NCBI GenBank assembly: GCA_937926205.1
Contig: CALEYL010000018.1
Coordinates: forward strand, 62,001-126,000
Source: an uncultured Saprospiraceae bacterium
Lineage (GTDB): Bacteria > Bacteroidota > Bacteroidia > Chitinophagales > Saprospiraceae
Reading direction: 5' to 3'
DNA: 64,000 nucleotides
The notes under the pieces are model-generated. The model saw only the letters and a list, made by a program, of their open reading frames with translations. It did no database searches and had not been told where the DNA came from. The translations under genes and the position numbers were made by a program. The first letter of the stretch is position 1. Each line of letters begins with the position of its first letter. This document shows positions 34,401 to 42,750 of this stretch, in pieces.

Positions 34401-37400
34401 TGGGGCCATTTCCATTTTGGTATTTGGAGGAACGCCTCCCTATCATTACTCCTGGAGTAATATGGCGGTCACCCAAAATATTTCAGGATTGGCCGGGGGG
34501 GATTACACCCTTACCTTAACCGACGGTAACAACTGCGTTCTTACGGAGACGATCTCCCTGCCTGCTCCTTTGCCTTTGCAAATTGTCGTGGATTCCCTCA
34601 ACCAGGTTGCCTGCAATGGCGGCGCCGACGGCTATTTGAAGATATCCGCGACAGGGGGCACGACGCCATATCGTTATTTGTGGAATGACGGCAGCACCGC
34701 ACCGTTGCGAAACAATTTGCAGGCCGGTGTTTATACGGTTACTTTAACGGATTTTAATGGTTGTCAGCTGGTTCGCAATTTTTTCATTACCCAGCCCTTG
34801 CCACTGGTCGTCAACCTGGCATCGGCTGACGACCCGGTTTGCCTGGGAGATGAAAGCGGCGAATTGACCGTCGCAGCGAGCGGTGGCACCATGCCTTACC
34901 AGTATATCTGGGATAATGGCGCTACCGGCCCGGTGCTTGCCAATCTCGGGGTTGGCGAATACCGCGTTTTTGCCAGAGATGCCAGGGGCTGCCAAAGCGA
35001 TACGCTTTCGCTTGAATTGATTCCCCAATCCACGCTCAGTCTGACGGCCACACTGGTATCGCCCGGCTGTGTCGGACGAACAGACGGCAGCATCAGCCTT
35101 CAGGTTCAGGGAACGCCTCCATTTCAATATGATTGGGACAACAACACCCATAATTCTGGTCTGACCAATATTGGTGTTGGCGCTTACGGGGTCAGCATAA
35201 CCGATGGTCGGGGTTGTGTATACGATTCTACCATTGTCCTGACAGCGCCTCAGGTTTTTGGCGTCGTCGTCAGTGCGCTTTCCCCCAGTTGTTTTGGCGC
35301 CATGGATGGTCTCATTGATTTGATCATGTTGCAAAGCGGTACGCCACCAATTACTTATAGCTGGAGCAATAATGCCGTTACTGAGGACATTTCAGGACTT
35401 GGCCCGGGCAATTATCAGGTTACCGTGAGCGACGGTCAGGGGTGTCAGTATGTTTCCGACATCATTCCGATGGTTTGGCCGACGAAATTAATTTACAAAA
35501 TCGAAGCCATCGGAGAGATTGAATGCCACGGCGAAGCCGACGGCTTCATTGAATGGGGCATTACCGGAGGAACGCCGCCTTATGACTTTACCTGGTTTGG
35601 CCTGGCCACCGATGCGGAAGATGTTTACGACCTCACTGCCGGCAGTTACCGGGTACTGGTTCAGGATGCCCGGGGATGCCCCATAGATACTGTATTTACG
35701 CTCTCTGAGCCACCGGCGCTGACGCTTCAGGCAACAGCTGTTCTGGGGGATATCTGCGAGCCGGATGCAACAGATGCCTTGTCTGCCATAGCGGGTGGCG
35801 GTACGCCGCCTTATCAATACCTGTGGAGCAATGGGGCTACCGGCGCAGTCATCAACAACGCCGAGCCCGGTGATTATCTGGTTACAGTAACGGACGCCAA
35901 AGGCTGCGAAATACAATCCACCACGGTGAAAATTCCGGAACGCATACCACCGGTTCAGTTGCAGTCTTTTTCAGTTACGCCGGTGAGTTGCTACAATGGC
36001 ACGGATGCGAGCATGACTGCCGAAATTGCGGGCGGTTCAGGCCTGTATTTGTACCATTTTACGCCAACCTATATAGAGATCAGCTCATCTGCCAGCATAA
36101 CAGTTGGTCAATTGCTGCACAGCCCGGCATACAGCGTCACGATTACGGATCTGAATACGGGGTGTGTGGTGTCTTCGCAAAGCGAAACTCCGGTGCAGCC
36201 GACTCCGCTGGCCATTGAAAGGGATGAGATAACGGTAGTCAATTGTTTTGGGGGCAGTGATGGCGCTGTCTTCATCACTGTCAGTGGCGGAACCGGCCCT
36301 TACACCTACCGCTGGTTTAACGAGCAGGGCGCTTTGATTTCCATGTCGGAAGACTTGCAGTTTATCCCGTCGGGGCTATACACCGTTGTTGTTACTGACG
36401 CCAATAATTGTGAGGTTTCTTTGGAAACGATGGTGAGCGGAAGCGGAAACAGCGTTATCCAGTTGGTCGATTCGCTTACCATCATTCAATCGGTTCGATG
36501 CAACGGAGGCCAAACCGGCGCCATTGACATTACCCTGATGGGGGGGATACCTCCATTTACCTATGCCTGGAGCAATGGCGCTTTCACGGAAGACCTCGTC
36601 AATATTCCTGCAGGCGTTTATGAAGTGACGATAACCGACGCCGACACCTGCCGCTCTATCATTCCAGGCATTGTTGTTGGCCAGCCTGCTCAAATGCTGG
36701 CGCCCAACGCCCAGTTTCTGGAGCCTGCCTGCCACAACACCACAGACGGAGCCATTGTGACCGCGGTGAGTGGCGGTGTTCCGCCTTATGATTATACCTG
36801 GCAAAGCAATGGCATCACCCTGCCCGGAGAAAATGGCCCGGTAATCGACAGCATTGGCGCCGGTGATTACCGCTTGATTATACAGGATTCACTGTCATGT
36901 GTCCGGTTTTTCAATCTGGTGCTGGAAGCGCCTGATTCCCTTCAGGCCGTCATTGAGCCTGATTTATCCGGCCAACCGCTGAACGCTACGGTGCTCGTTA
37001 TGGGAGGTACACCCGATTACAGCTATCTTTGGAATACAGGCGCAGAAACCGAGCAGATTGAATTGCTGGCTTCCGGTTTATACGAAGTAACGGTGACGGA
37101 CGACTCGGATTGTGTCGCTACAGCATCGCTGCTGATCAACAATTCGCGGGACGTTCCGCTTCTCCGTGGGGTAAAAGTGTATCCCAACCCGACAACGGGT
37201 ATGCTTCGTCTGGAACTGGAACTGGATCGTGCTGCCGAAGTTCGCTGGGTGCTTTATGATGTTTTTGGACGCTTAATATGGGAAAAAAGAACCGGTCCTT
37301 TGTGGCAGGAATCCGAAACACTGGACTTGAGCCGCTTCCCGTCGGGAACGTATCTGCTCCAGCTTTGGCTGGACGGGCGTCGGTATCCGATTGAAGTAGA

Positions 37401-37422
37401 ACGCATTCTTAAAATTGAATAA
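31450..37422 (+). CDS. Giant multidomain SprB-repeat surface protein with T9SS type A signal
   Basis: The 1990-residue protein has a signal peptide (MYVLFLVMPLCGIRA-Q). Next comes a proprotein-convertase P-like domain (VRLIIRHGWAADIEATLVSPGG to GTWQLRICDDVSSDAGTL), then a fibronectin-like segment and a MAM/lectin-like domain (SFNNQLICSTNC to DIALDQIVFYG). It continues with a calcium-type metal-binding segment (YYVDSDGDGFG, DCNDLNASIYPGAPEVGCDGIDNNCNG) and Ig-like parts. From about residue 790 some 13-14 SprB-type repeats run in series, with cores like GGTPPY-x-Y-x-WSN and ends like VTVTDAxGC. The C-terminus is a type A T9SS signal (VYPNPTTGMLRLEL to GTYLLQLWLDG). The combination suggests a surface adhesin or motility-associated filament; no catalytic site is seen. 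Confidence 0.9.
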   Translation: MMPLLRCPMYVLFLVMPLCGIRAQTIPVLTNPSACGLGLPIIDNNCPENGVYYQPNVFHIIVSNAPGTALGVDVYLKEVRLIIRHGWAADIEATLVSPGGKVAAIVTDRGGGNDDFGDPNDFSCSTYATFAVGACIPLDSAAAPFTSGPYPPEQSFYIFNDGVTNPNGTWQLRICDDVSSDAGTLEYIALIFEPISCLPVSQTTVLNIDTTSALLSWTPNDFCGATIIEYGPPGFTPGTDSQPGAGAELVIGNCPPYLLQGLQPERTYDVYIRRFCVAGGYSINSCPVSITTGCQPPPITLIESFNNQLICSTNCGTACNTTGLWRNVQGDAFDWIITTGPTPTSGTGPLDDVTGGGKYAYIETTGNQCASGSQAYLQSPCIQIDKRGFLDCHLSFHYHMFGPNIGTLRLQTSTDGGFTWSDFWQLSGNQGNEWKKQYLSLAAFQDGAVVQFRFVGVKGNGVRGDIALDQIVFYGSHNLGFPQNQYYVDSDGDGFGRPGTFVLSCLATPPAGYAANFSDCNDLNASIYPGAPEVGCDGIDNNCNGTADDLILPPPLANSDTICSGEQAVVCADVAPGFFMLWYDTPTGGNVLHLGACYEPVLPPNNSPNPMVYHYYAELTNFNCFSQPRTEVTVVVNPTPAASINDMPAVCPGASFNLASLDITDLNFTGGSISFHSQSPATAANELPSTIVTPSATSDYYFLITNPYGCEDEGQLTLNVLSSPDLSFLPSDSLSLCKESTTSIGVQVNAGMGAYTYFWSTGANTSSIQANASGNPGTTNNYQVTVTDAAGCVSSGNIAVTTTNSIDSIQLSVTNVTTCMGSNGAITVQPLNGIAPFSYQWSGSNGASGNGVSAGNTINISNLAQGSYRLTITDASSAGCRFILRNVFVQGPSAVIEDILTDHVSCAGASDGSICLEVDGNNPQYLWSNSLTTPCIQNLPGGVYSVTVSDGMCATVVDNITINEPDSLQIKPTLVFPLCNNTANGAISILVFGGTPPYHYSWSNMAVTQNISGLAGGDYTLTLTDGNNCVLTETISLPAPLPLQIVVDSLNQVACNGGADGYLKISATGGTTPYRYLWNDGSTAPLRNNLQAGVYTVTLTDFNGCQLVRNFFITQPLPLVVNLASADDPVCLGDESGELTVAASGGTMPYQYIWDNGATGPVLANLGVGEYRVFARDARGCQSDTLSLELIPQSTLSLTATLVSPGCVGRTDGSISLQVQGTPPFQYDWDNNTHNSGLTNIGVGAYGVSITDGRGCVYDSTIVLTAPQVFGVVVSALSPSCFGAMDGLIDLIMLQSGTPPITYSWSNNAVTEDISGLGPGNYQVTVSDGQGCQYVSDIIPMVWPTKLIYKIEAIGEIECHGEADGFIEWGITGGTPPYDFTWFGLATDAEDVYDLTAGSYRVLVQDARGCPIDTVFTLSEPPALTLQATAVLGDICEPDATDALSAIAGGGTPPYQYLWSNGATGAVINNAEPGDYLVTVTDAKGCEIQSTTVKIPERIPPVQLQSFSVTPVSCYNGTDASMTAEIAGGSGLYLYHFTPTYIEISSSASITVGQLLHSPAYSVTITDLNTGCVVSSQSETPVQPTPLAIERDEITVVNCFGGSDGAVFITVSGGTGPYTYRWFNEQGALISMSEDLQFIPSGLYTVVVTDANNCEVSLETMVSGSGNSVIQLVDSLTIIQSVRCNGGQTGAIDITLMGGIPPFTYAWSNGAFTEDLVNIPAGVYEVTITDADTCRSIIPGIVVGQPAQMLAPNAQFLEPACHNTTDGAIVTAVSGGVPPYDYTWQSNGITLPGENGPVIDSIGAGDYRLIIQDSLSCVRFFNLVLEAPDSLQAVIEPDLSGQPLNATVLVMGGTPDYSYLWNTGAETEQIELLASGLYEVTVTDDSDCVATASLLINNSRDVPLLRGVKVYPNPTTGMLRLELELDRAAEVRWVLYDVFGRLIWEKRTGPLWQESETLDLSRFPSGTYLLQLWLDGRRYPIEVERILKIE

Positions 37423-37504
37423 AGAATCCCCTGTTTTTGAAATCAAAGCCCTCCTGGGTCATACTTTTTTGGTTTTGCATTGTTTTAGTAAAAAACACAA
37501 CGAT

Positions 37505-38236
37505 ATGAAAAAAAGAGATTTTCTGAGAGCAGCCGGCCTGTTGGGATTGGCAGGCATTGCCAATCCATTCCGCATGTCGGCTTCCAGCGAGGAACCTATT
37601 GAGCCGACAACATTCCGGACCGGCGATTTTGAATTGCCAAAACTGGGCTATGCTACAGATGCACTGGAACCCCATATCGACAAACAAACCATGGAAATTC
37701 ACCACGGTAAACACCATGCCGGTTATGTACGCAACCTGAATGATGCCGTCAAGAATACGCCTTTTGCGACGATGGAAATTGAAGAGATCCTCGCCAAAGT
37801 GACCAAGAAGTACACGGCCATTCGCAACAATGGCGGCGGACATTACAACCACTCCCTGTTTTGGCAATCCCTCTCTGGTAAAGGCGGCGGTCAGCCTTCC
37901 GGCAAATTAGCAGACGCCATTTATGCGAAGTTTGGCTCTTTCGATAAGTTTAAAGAGCAGTTCAGCAATGCGGCTAAAACGCGTTTTGGCTCCGGCTGGG
38001 CCTGGTTGGTTGTTGACAAAAAGAAAGGCTTGTTCATTTGTTCAACCGCAAATCAGGACAATCCGATGATGTCAAAATTGACGAAGGAAAGAGGTACGCC
38101 GATTTTAGGTTTGGACGTATGGGAACACGCTTATTACCTCAAATACCAGAACCGTCGTCCGGACTACGTCACTGCTTTCTGGAATGTTGTGAACTGGGAA
38201 GAAGTGTCGCGTCGCTACGAACAGTCAACGATGTAA
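37505..38236 (+). CDS. Fe/Mn-family superoxide dismutase with export signal
   Basis: This 243-residue enzyme dismutates superoxide. Metal ligands are visible: His in LEPHIDKQTMEIHHGKHH, His in GGGHYNHSLFW, and Asp and His in LGLDVWEHAYYLKYQNRRPDYV. The GGG-HYNH and ANQDNP motifs favour the Mn or cambialistic subtype, but metal use cannot be settled by eye. I start at 37505, where a signal-like N-terminus begins (MKKRDFLRAAGLLGLAGIANPF). It resembles a Tat signal with a single Arg, so the enzyme is probably exported to the periplasm or surface. The ORF from 37415 adds 30 residues of non-signal sequence. It lies between the giant surface protein and a copper ATPase. Confidence 0.93.
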   Translation: MKKRDFLRAAGLLGLAGIANPFRMSASSEEPIEPTTFRTGDFELPKLGYATDALEPHIDKQTMEIHHGKHHAGYVRNLNDAVKNTPFATMEIEEILAKVTKKYTAIRNNGGGHYNHSLFWQSLSGKGGGQPSGKLADAIYAKFGSFDKFKEQFSNAAKTRFGSGWAWLVVDKKKGLFICSTANQDNPMMSKLTKERGTPILGLDVWEHAYYLKYQNRRPDYVTAFWNVVNWEEVSRRYEQSTM

Positions 38237-38258
38237 TCTTAGCTATGTTTCAGCATGA

Positions 38259-38333
38259 CAGGCAACAGATTTCAACCTGACGCCTCTGATTCTTCAGGAG
38301 TCGGTGCGTCCGGATGTGAAATGCTGTTGCCTG
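38259..38333 (+). terminator. Long hairpin between superoxide dismutase and copper ATPase genes
   Basis: A stem of about 16 bp with one bulge (38259-38274 with 38317-38333) closes over an inner gacgc/gcgtc stem and is followed by ttttaat. It most simply ends the superoxide dismutase transcript. A regulatory leader of the ATPase gene, which starts at 38350, is the alternative. Confidence 0.65.
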
Positions 38334-38349
38334 TTTTAATTTATACGCC

Positions 38350-40476
38350 ATGAAATCAGGCGAAATAATCGAGTTAACGGTAGAAGGGATGGATTGCAAC
38401 AATTGCGCCACCAGCATCTCCCGTTTTTTAGAACGAAAAGGACTTGAGGAGGTTTTTGTCAATTTTCAAACCAAGGAGGTACGGTTTAAAAAAGACGAAC
38501 AGAAAATCAGTCTCGACGCCGTAAAATCGGGTATTCACAAGCTGGGGTATACTGTAGTCGAACCCGATACCAAAGCCTCCTGGTGGACACTGGAGCGAAA
38601 GCTTCTGGTCAGCGCAGCATTTACGTTGCCTTTGCTGCTCGGGCATATTCTGATGTCTTTTGGCATCCACTTTGCCCTGATGCACAATTTTGTGGCACAG
38701 TTGCTGTTATGCCTGCCCGTTTTTGTGATTGGCGTACTGCACTTTGGAAAAAGTGCCTGGTTGTCGCTGCGCGGCGGCGTGCCCAATATGGATGTACTTA
38801 TTTTTCTGGGGAGTACTGCTGCATTTGTTTACAGTCTGATCGGTACCATCGCCAATGAAGCTCAATATATTTTTTACGAAACGGCTGCAAGCATCATTAC
38901 ACTGGTTCTTGTCGGGAACTGGCTGGAAAAACGCGCTGTGGCCCAGACGACAACAGCCATTCGCGAATTGAGCCGCCTCCAGCCGGAGAAAGCCAAAAAA
39001 ATCATGCCTTCCGGGGTTGTCATCAGCATCGATAAAGACGAAATCCGCAAAGGCGACCTGCTTCAGGTGAATGACGGCGATAAAATTCCTGTCGACGGAA
39101 TTGTTCAATCAGGGGAAGCCAGCGTTGACGAATCCATGCTGACGGGCGAAAGCCTGCCGGTACTCAAGCAAACCGGAGACCAGGTTACCGGGGGCGCCGT
39201 GTTGTTGTCAGGCAACCTCCGGGTTGAAGTCAGTGCCGTTGGTAAAGATACGGTACTCAGTCAAATGATAGAACTGGTCAAAACCGCTCAACGCGACAAG
39301 CCGGACATCCAGAGACTGGCCGACCGGATCAGCAACATCTTTGTTCCGGCGGTTGTCGGCATTTCTTTGTTGACCTTTTTGCTGGGCTATTTTGTATTTG
39401 ACCTCACTTTCAGACAAGCGCTGCTCAATGCCATTGCTGTTCTGGTCATTTCCTGCCCCTGCGCCATGGGTTTGGCTACGCCAACAGCCGTGATGGTTGG
39501 GGTTGGGCGCATGGCCCGTAACGGCATCCTGATCAAAGGCGGGCAAACCCTGGAAGTGTTGTCGCGCATCCGTAATTTTGTTTTTGACAAAACGGGTACG
39601 CTGACAACGGGGCATTTTCAGGTTGGCAAAATTGACTGCACCCCGGAAGACCGCGAAAAAGTACATGCCCTGATTCATCTTTTGGAGCAGCATTCTTCAC
39701 ACCCATTGGCGAAAGCCCTGACCCTGGAAACTGCAGAAATAGCCCTTGCCGGGAAATTTGACCCCGGAAAAATAAAGGTAACAGAGGAAAAAGGCGTCGG
39801 GATAACCGGCGTATCTGATGATGGTAAGGTCTACAAATTAGGTTCTGCCCGCATCTTATCAGATCCTTCGCTTACCAGGCCAGGAGGAGTAATTTATCTT
39901 ACTGAAAATGAGCGTTTAATCGCAGTTGTTGACATAGAAGATGAAGTTCGCCCCGAAAGCCGGGAGTTGATCGCAAAACTTCGGAAATCTGGCAAAAACA
40001 CCGTGCTGCTCAGTGGCGATAAAAGGGAAAAAGTAGCCGCTTTCGCCGCAAATCTGGGGATACAGGAGTTCTATGCAGAACATTTGCCACAGGAAAAATT
40101 AAACCTGATTGCGGGTTTGACGAAACAGGCGCCAACGGCAATGATCGGGGATGGCATCAACGATGCGCCGGCTTTGGCGAAAGCGAGCATTGGCATTTCG
40201 TTGAGCAATGCTTCTCAGGTTGCCATCCAATCGGCACAGGTGGTCCTGATGAACGGGAACATACAGCGCCTGTCGATGGCTTTGTCTATTAGTGAAAAAA
40301 CAGTACAAACCATTCGTCAGAACCTCTTTTGGGCATTTGCATACAATATTGTCGCGATCCCGATTGCTGCCATGGGTTATTTGAACCCCATGTGGGGCGC
40401 CTTATTTATGGCTTTTTCCGATGTTGTGGTGATTGGGAACTCAATTCGCTTGAAATATAAGCGGATAGACAATTAG
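38350..40476 (+). CDS. copA: CopA-type heavy-metal P1B ATPase
   Basis: The 708-residue protein pumps copper(I), most likely outward. An N-terminal HMA domain carries the metal-binding GMDCNNC. The membrane part has the CPC motif near residue 368-370 (VISCPCAMGLATPTAV). The phosphorylation motif DKTGTLTTG starts at 413, followed by HSSHPLAKAL (HP motif) and GDGINDAPAL near 600. TM7 has AYNIVA, typical of the Cu(I) class. TM8 reads MAFSDVVVIGNS, where many CopA proteins have M-x-x-S-S, so one conserved Ser is Asp. No chaperone or regulator gene lies adjacent. Confidence 0.92.
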   Translation: MKSGEIIELTVEGMDCNNCATSISRFLERKGLEEVFVNFQTKEVRFKKDEQKISLDAVKSGIHKLGYTVVEPDTKASWWTLERKLLVSAAFTLPLLLGHILMSFGIHFALMHNFVAQLLLCLPVFVIGVLHFGKSAWLSLRGGVPNMDVLIFLGSTAAFVYSLIGTIANEAQYIFYETAASIITLVLVGNWLEKRAVAQTTTAIRELSRLQPEKAKKIMPSGVVISIDKDEIRKGDLLQVNDGDKIPVDGIVQSGEASVDESMLTGESLPVLKQTGDQVTGGAVLLSGNLRVEVSAVGKDTVLSQMIELVKTAQRDKPDIQRLADRISNIFVPAVVGISLLTFLLGYFVFDLTFRQALLNAIAVLVISCPCAMGLATPTAVMVGVGRMARNGILIKGGQTLEVLSRIRNFVFDKTGTLTTGHFQVGKIDCTPEDREKVHALIHLLEQHSSHPLAKALTLETAEIALAGKFDPGKIKVTEEKGVGITGVSDDGKVYKLGSARILSDPSLTRPGGVIYLTENERLIAVVDIEDEVRPESRELIAKLRKSGKNTVLLSGDKREKVAAFAANLGIQEFYAEHLPQEKLNLIAGLTKQAPTAMIGDGINDAPALAKASIGISLSNASQVAIQSAQVVLMNGNIQRLSMALSISEKTVQTIRQNLFWAFAYNIVAIPIAAMGYLNPMWGALFMAFSDVVVIGNSIRLKYKRIDN

Positions 40477-40507
40477 TTGGCTTGATTTTCAGTTTGCAGT
40501 TAATTGC

Positions 40508-40515
40508 TACTTTTG
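40508..40515 (+). promoter_or_regulatory. Candidate promoter: -7 box TACTTTTG
   Basis: Matches TANNTTTG. A TTG at 40482-40484 lies 23 bases upstream, at the outer end of the accepted spacing. The box is 51 bases before the phosphoesterase start. Confidence 0.5.
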
Positions 40516-40566
40516 CGAACCATCGCCAATTAAACGGAAAACGATTACACCGCGAACATACAATAG

Positions 40567-41295
40567 ATGAGAATTGCACAAATTACCGACCTTCATGTAG
40601 GCAAGGAGGGAGAAGATACCCATGGTGTGGACGTACGCGCCAATTTCCTCAAAGTGTTGAATGCAGCCTGCGCCCTCCAGCCCGATGAGTTGATGCTTTC
40701 CGGCGACTTTTGTTATTCCACCGGCGAATCAGAAATTTACGATTGGATTTATCCTTTTTTAGAAAAAACGGGAATTCCTTACCGGGTCATTTCCGGGAAC
40801 CACGACGATCCGGTACTGTTGGCCAAAGCATTCGGGCTGGAATCCCTTTTGAAAGATGGCGCTTTGTATTACCGGGCCGATTATGGCCAATTTCCGGCAC
40901 TTTTTCTGGACACAACCACTTATGAAGTTTCGCAAACACAATTAAACTGGCTGGAAGCGCAGCTGGCTACCCATGCCGGCGACTGGCTGGTGTTCATTCA
41001 CCATCCGCCTTTACTGGCAGGCGTCCGGTATATGGATGAAAATTATCCCCTGAAAAACCATGAAGCTGTGCTTTCTGTATTGCAGCAACATACCGGTCAT
41101 ATCCACGCTTTTTGTGGCCACTATCATGCTGACCGTGTGGTTTCGGCGGGTAATGTGACAGTTTATGTGACCCCGTCTTGCTTTTTTCAGATCAATCCTT
41201 ATGCTGAAGCCTTCACGATAGACCACTACCAAATCGGTTTCAGAGAAATTGAATTCAAAAACGGGCAATTGTTGACAACAGTGCGGTATCTTTGA
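40567..41295 (+). CDS. Calcineurin-like metallophosphoesterase (CpdA-like)
   Basis: The 242-residue protein carries the five metallophosphoesterase blocks: D-x-H in QITDLHVG, GD in LSGDFCY, GNHD in VISGNHDDP, H in FIHHPPLL, and GH-x-H in CGHYHADR. These bind two metal ions. The arrangement resembles the class III cyclic nucleotide phosphodiesterases (CpdA), but phosphoesters of other kinds are possible. It seems cytoplasmic, with no signal peptide. It stands alone, 41 bases upstream of the methyltransferase gene and possibly transcribed with it. Confidence 0.88.
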   Translation: MRIAQITDLHVGKEGEDTHGVDVRANFLKVLNAACALQPDELMLSGDFCYSTGESEIYDWIYPFLEKTGIPYRVISGNHDDPVLLAKAFGLESLLKDGALYYRADYGQFPALFLDTTTYEVSQTQLNWLEAQLATHAGDWLVFIHHPPLLAGVRYMDENYPLKNHEAVLSVLQQHTGHIHAFCGHYHADRVVSAGNVTVYVTPSCFFQINPYAEAFTIDHYQIGFREIEFKNGQLLTTVRYL

Positions 41296-41336
41296 CGACA
41301 CCTTGTCGTATTGTACATTTCTTTTCTTCCGATAGC

Positions 41337-42014
41337 ATGAATATTGCCAAAGAATTCGACAGCATCAGCGAAGGCTACACCGGGAAAATAACCCGATGGG
41401 TACCTTATTATCACAATTTGATGGAAGCCATTGTGCATAATTTGCCTGCAGGGTTTCAGCCGACCCGTATACTCGATCTCGGCTGCGGCAATGGCAATAC
41501 CACGGCATTGTTGCTTACCAGGTTTCCGCATGCCCATTACACCCTGCTCGATGCTTCACCTGAAATGATCCGGGAAAGCCGGGAACGTTTTTCTGAAAAC
41601 GCTCAATTTAGCTTTGTCGAAGCTTATTTTCAGGAAGCGGATTTTCCGGAGCATCATTTCGATCTCGTGGCGGGGGGACTATCGGTTCACCACCTCAAAG
41701 GGCATGAAAAGCAGGCTGTATTTGGCAACATCTGCCGGTGGCTAAGGCCCGGCGCTTGCTTTTCATTTTCTGATTTATTTGTCAACAAGGCAGATGAACC
41801 CCTGCATTCCCGGGTAATCGAAGGCTGGAAAAGAGATGCTTTTGCTTTGGGAACGACAGAAGCAGACTGGAACTGGATCATGGATCACTACCAGCAGTAC
41901 GATCATCCGGATAGCTTCAGCGACCAGCTGCAGTGGCTTGAAAATGCAGGTTTTACGGAAGCTTCTGTTACGTGGAGCCTGGAGTCGTGGGGAAATATTC
42001 TGGCAAGAAAATAA
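41337..42014 (+). CDS. Class I SAM-dependent methyltransferase
   Basis: The 225-residue protein starts at the Met at 41337 (MNIAKEFDSISEGY), the normal opener in this family; the ORF extends upstream to 41292. Motif I, ILDLGCGNGNTTALLL, binds SAM. It is followed by LLDASPEMIRESRERF and FDLVAGGLSVHHLKG (post-motif II) and the C-terminal LENAGFTEASVTW. It is a Methyltransf_25/12-type small-molecule or macromolecule methylase; the substrate is unknown. It lies in a run of plus-strand genes. Confidence 0.88.
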   Translation: MNIAKEFDSISEGYTGKITRWVPYYHNLMEAIVHNLPAGFQPTRILDLGCGNGNTTALLLTRFPHAHYTLLDASPEMIRESRERFSENAQFSFVEAYFQEADFPEHHFDLVAGGLSVHHLKGHEKQAVFGNICRWLRPGACFSFSDLFVNKADEPLHSRVIEGWKRDAFALGTTEADWNWIMDHYQQYDHPDSFSDQLQWLENAGFTEASVTWSLESWGNILARK

Positions 42015-42050
42015 CTTAAAAGACAGGCTGCGGCCAATAAAACACTGCCT

Positions 42051-42743
42051 TTGGAAATCATTAATGATCATAAAACAGCTCTGGTGCTCGGCGCTACCGG
42101 CCTTGTTGGCGGCTATTGCCTGAATCTTTTGCTGGAACACAAAGCTTACAGGAAAGTCATCGTTTTTTCCCGCCGCAAGCTCACCATTGACCATGCCCGC
42201 CTGGAGCAACATGTGGTGGATTTTGACAACCCTGATAGTTTTGCGCATTTGCTCAAAGGTGACGACCTCTTTTGTTGCCTCGGTACCACCATGGCAAAAG
42301 CCGGCAGCAAAGCCGCTTTTTATAAAGTAGATTATACCTATCCGCTGGAGGCCGCTCAGGCGGCGTTAAAAAATGGGGTTAACCAGTTGTTGCTGGTTTC
42401 ATCCGTCGGCGCCGATGCCAATTCCATTTTTTATTACAGCCGTGTAAAAGGAGCTTTGGAAGATGCTGTGCGGGAGATGCCATTTTGGGCAGTACATATT
42501 TTTCAGCCTTCGGTGTTGTTGGGTGAGCGCAATGAAAACCGCTGGGGAGAACAATGGGCCGCCAAAATCGGCAAACGCATTGATGCCCTGACAGGAGGAT
42601 TGCTGAGCAAATACCGCCCGGTTGAAGCGGAAGTGGTCGCTGCGGCCATGCTGAGCGCGGCGCAACAACTCAAGCCGGGCGTTCACATTTACCCTTCTCA
42701 TTATTTGCAGCATTTATCGGAAGAGTTGCCCGCCCTCCGCTGA
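42051..42743 (+). CDS. NAD(P)-binding SDR-like protein (HTATIP2/YbjT-type)
   Basis: The 230-residue protein has the Rossmann motif ALVLGATGLVGGYCL and an extended short-chain dehydrogenase-like layout: SRR after the second strand, CCLGTTMAKAGSKAAF, the VDYTYPLEAAQAA helix, LLVSSVGAD, a YSRVKG active-site-like Tyr-x-x-x-Lys, and FQPSVLLGER. This matches the HTATIP2-like oxidoreductases, whose reactions are mostly unknown. No ATG precedes the Rossmann motif in frame; the best start is TTG at 42051, 36 bases after the methyltransferase stop. It ends 8 bases before the convergent aldose epimerase gene. Confidence 0.82.
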   Translation: MEIINDHKTALVLGATGLVGGYCLNLLLEHKAYRKVIVFSRRKLTIDHARLEQHVVDFDNPDSFAHLLKGDDLFCCLGTTMAKAGSKAAFYKVDYTYPLEAAQAALKNGVNQLLLVSSVGADANSIFYYSRVKGALEDAVREMPFWAVHIFQPSVLLGERNENRWGEQWAAKIGKRIDALTGGLLSKYRPVEAEVVAAAMLSAAQQLKPGVHIYPSHYLQHLSEELPALR

Positions 42744-42750
42744 GCTGGAC

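Noticed and set aside
34490..34510. G7 run in the 1990-residue surface protein gene as a phase-variation switch
   Set aside because: Seven bases is too short to call a likely switch without population data, and the reading frame is intact.
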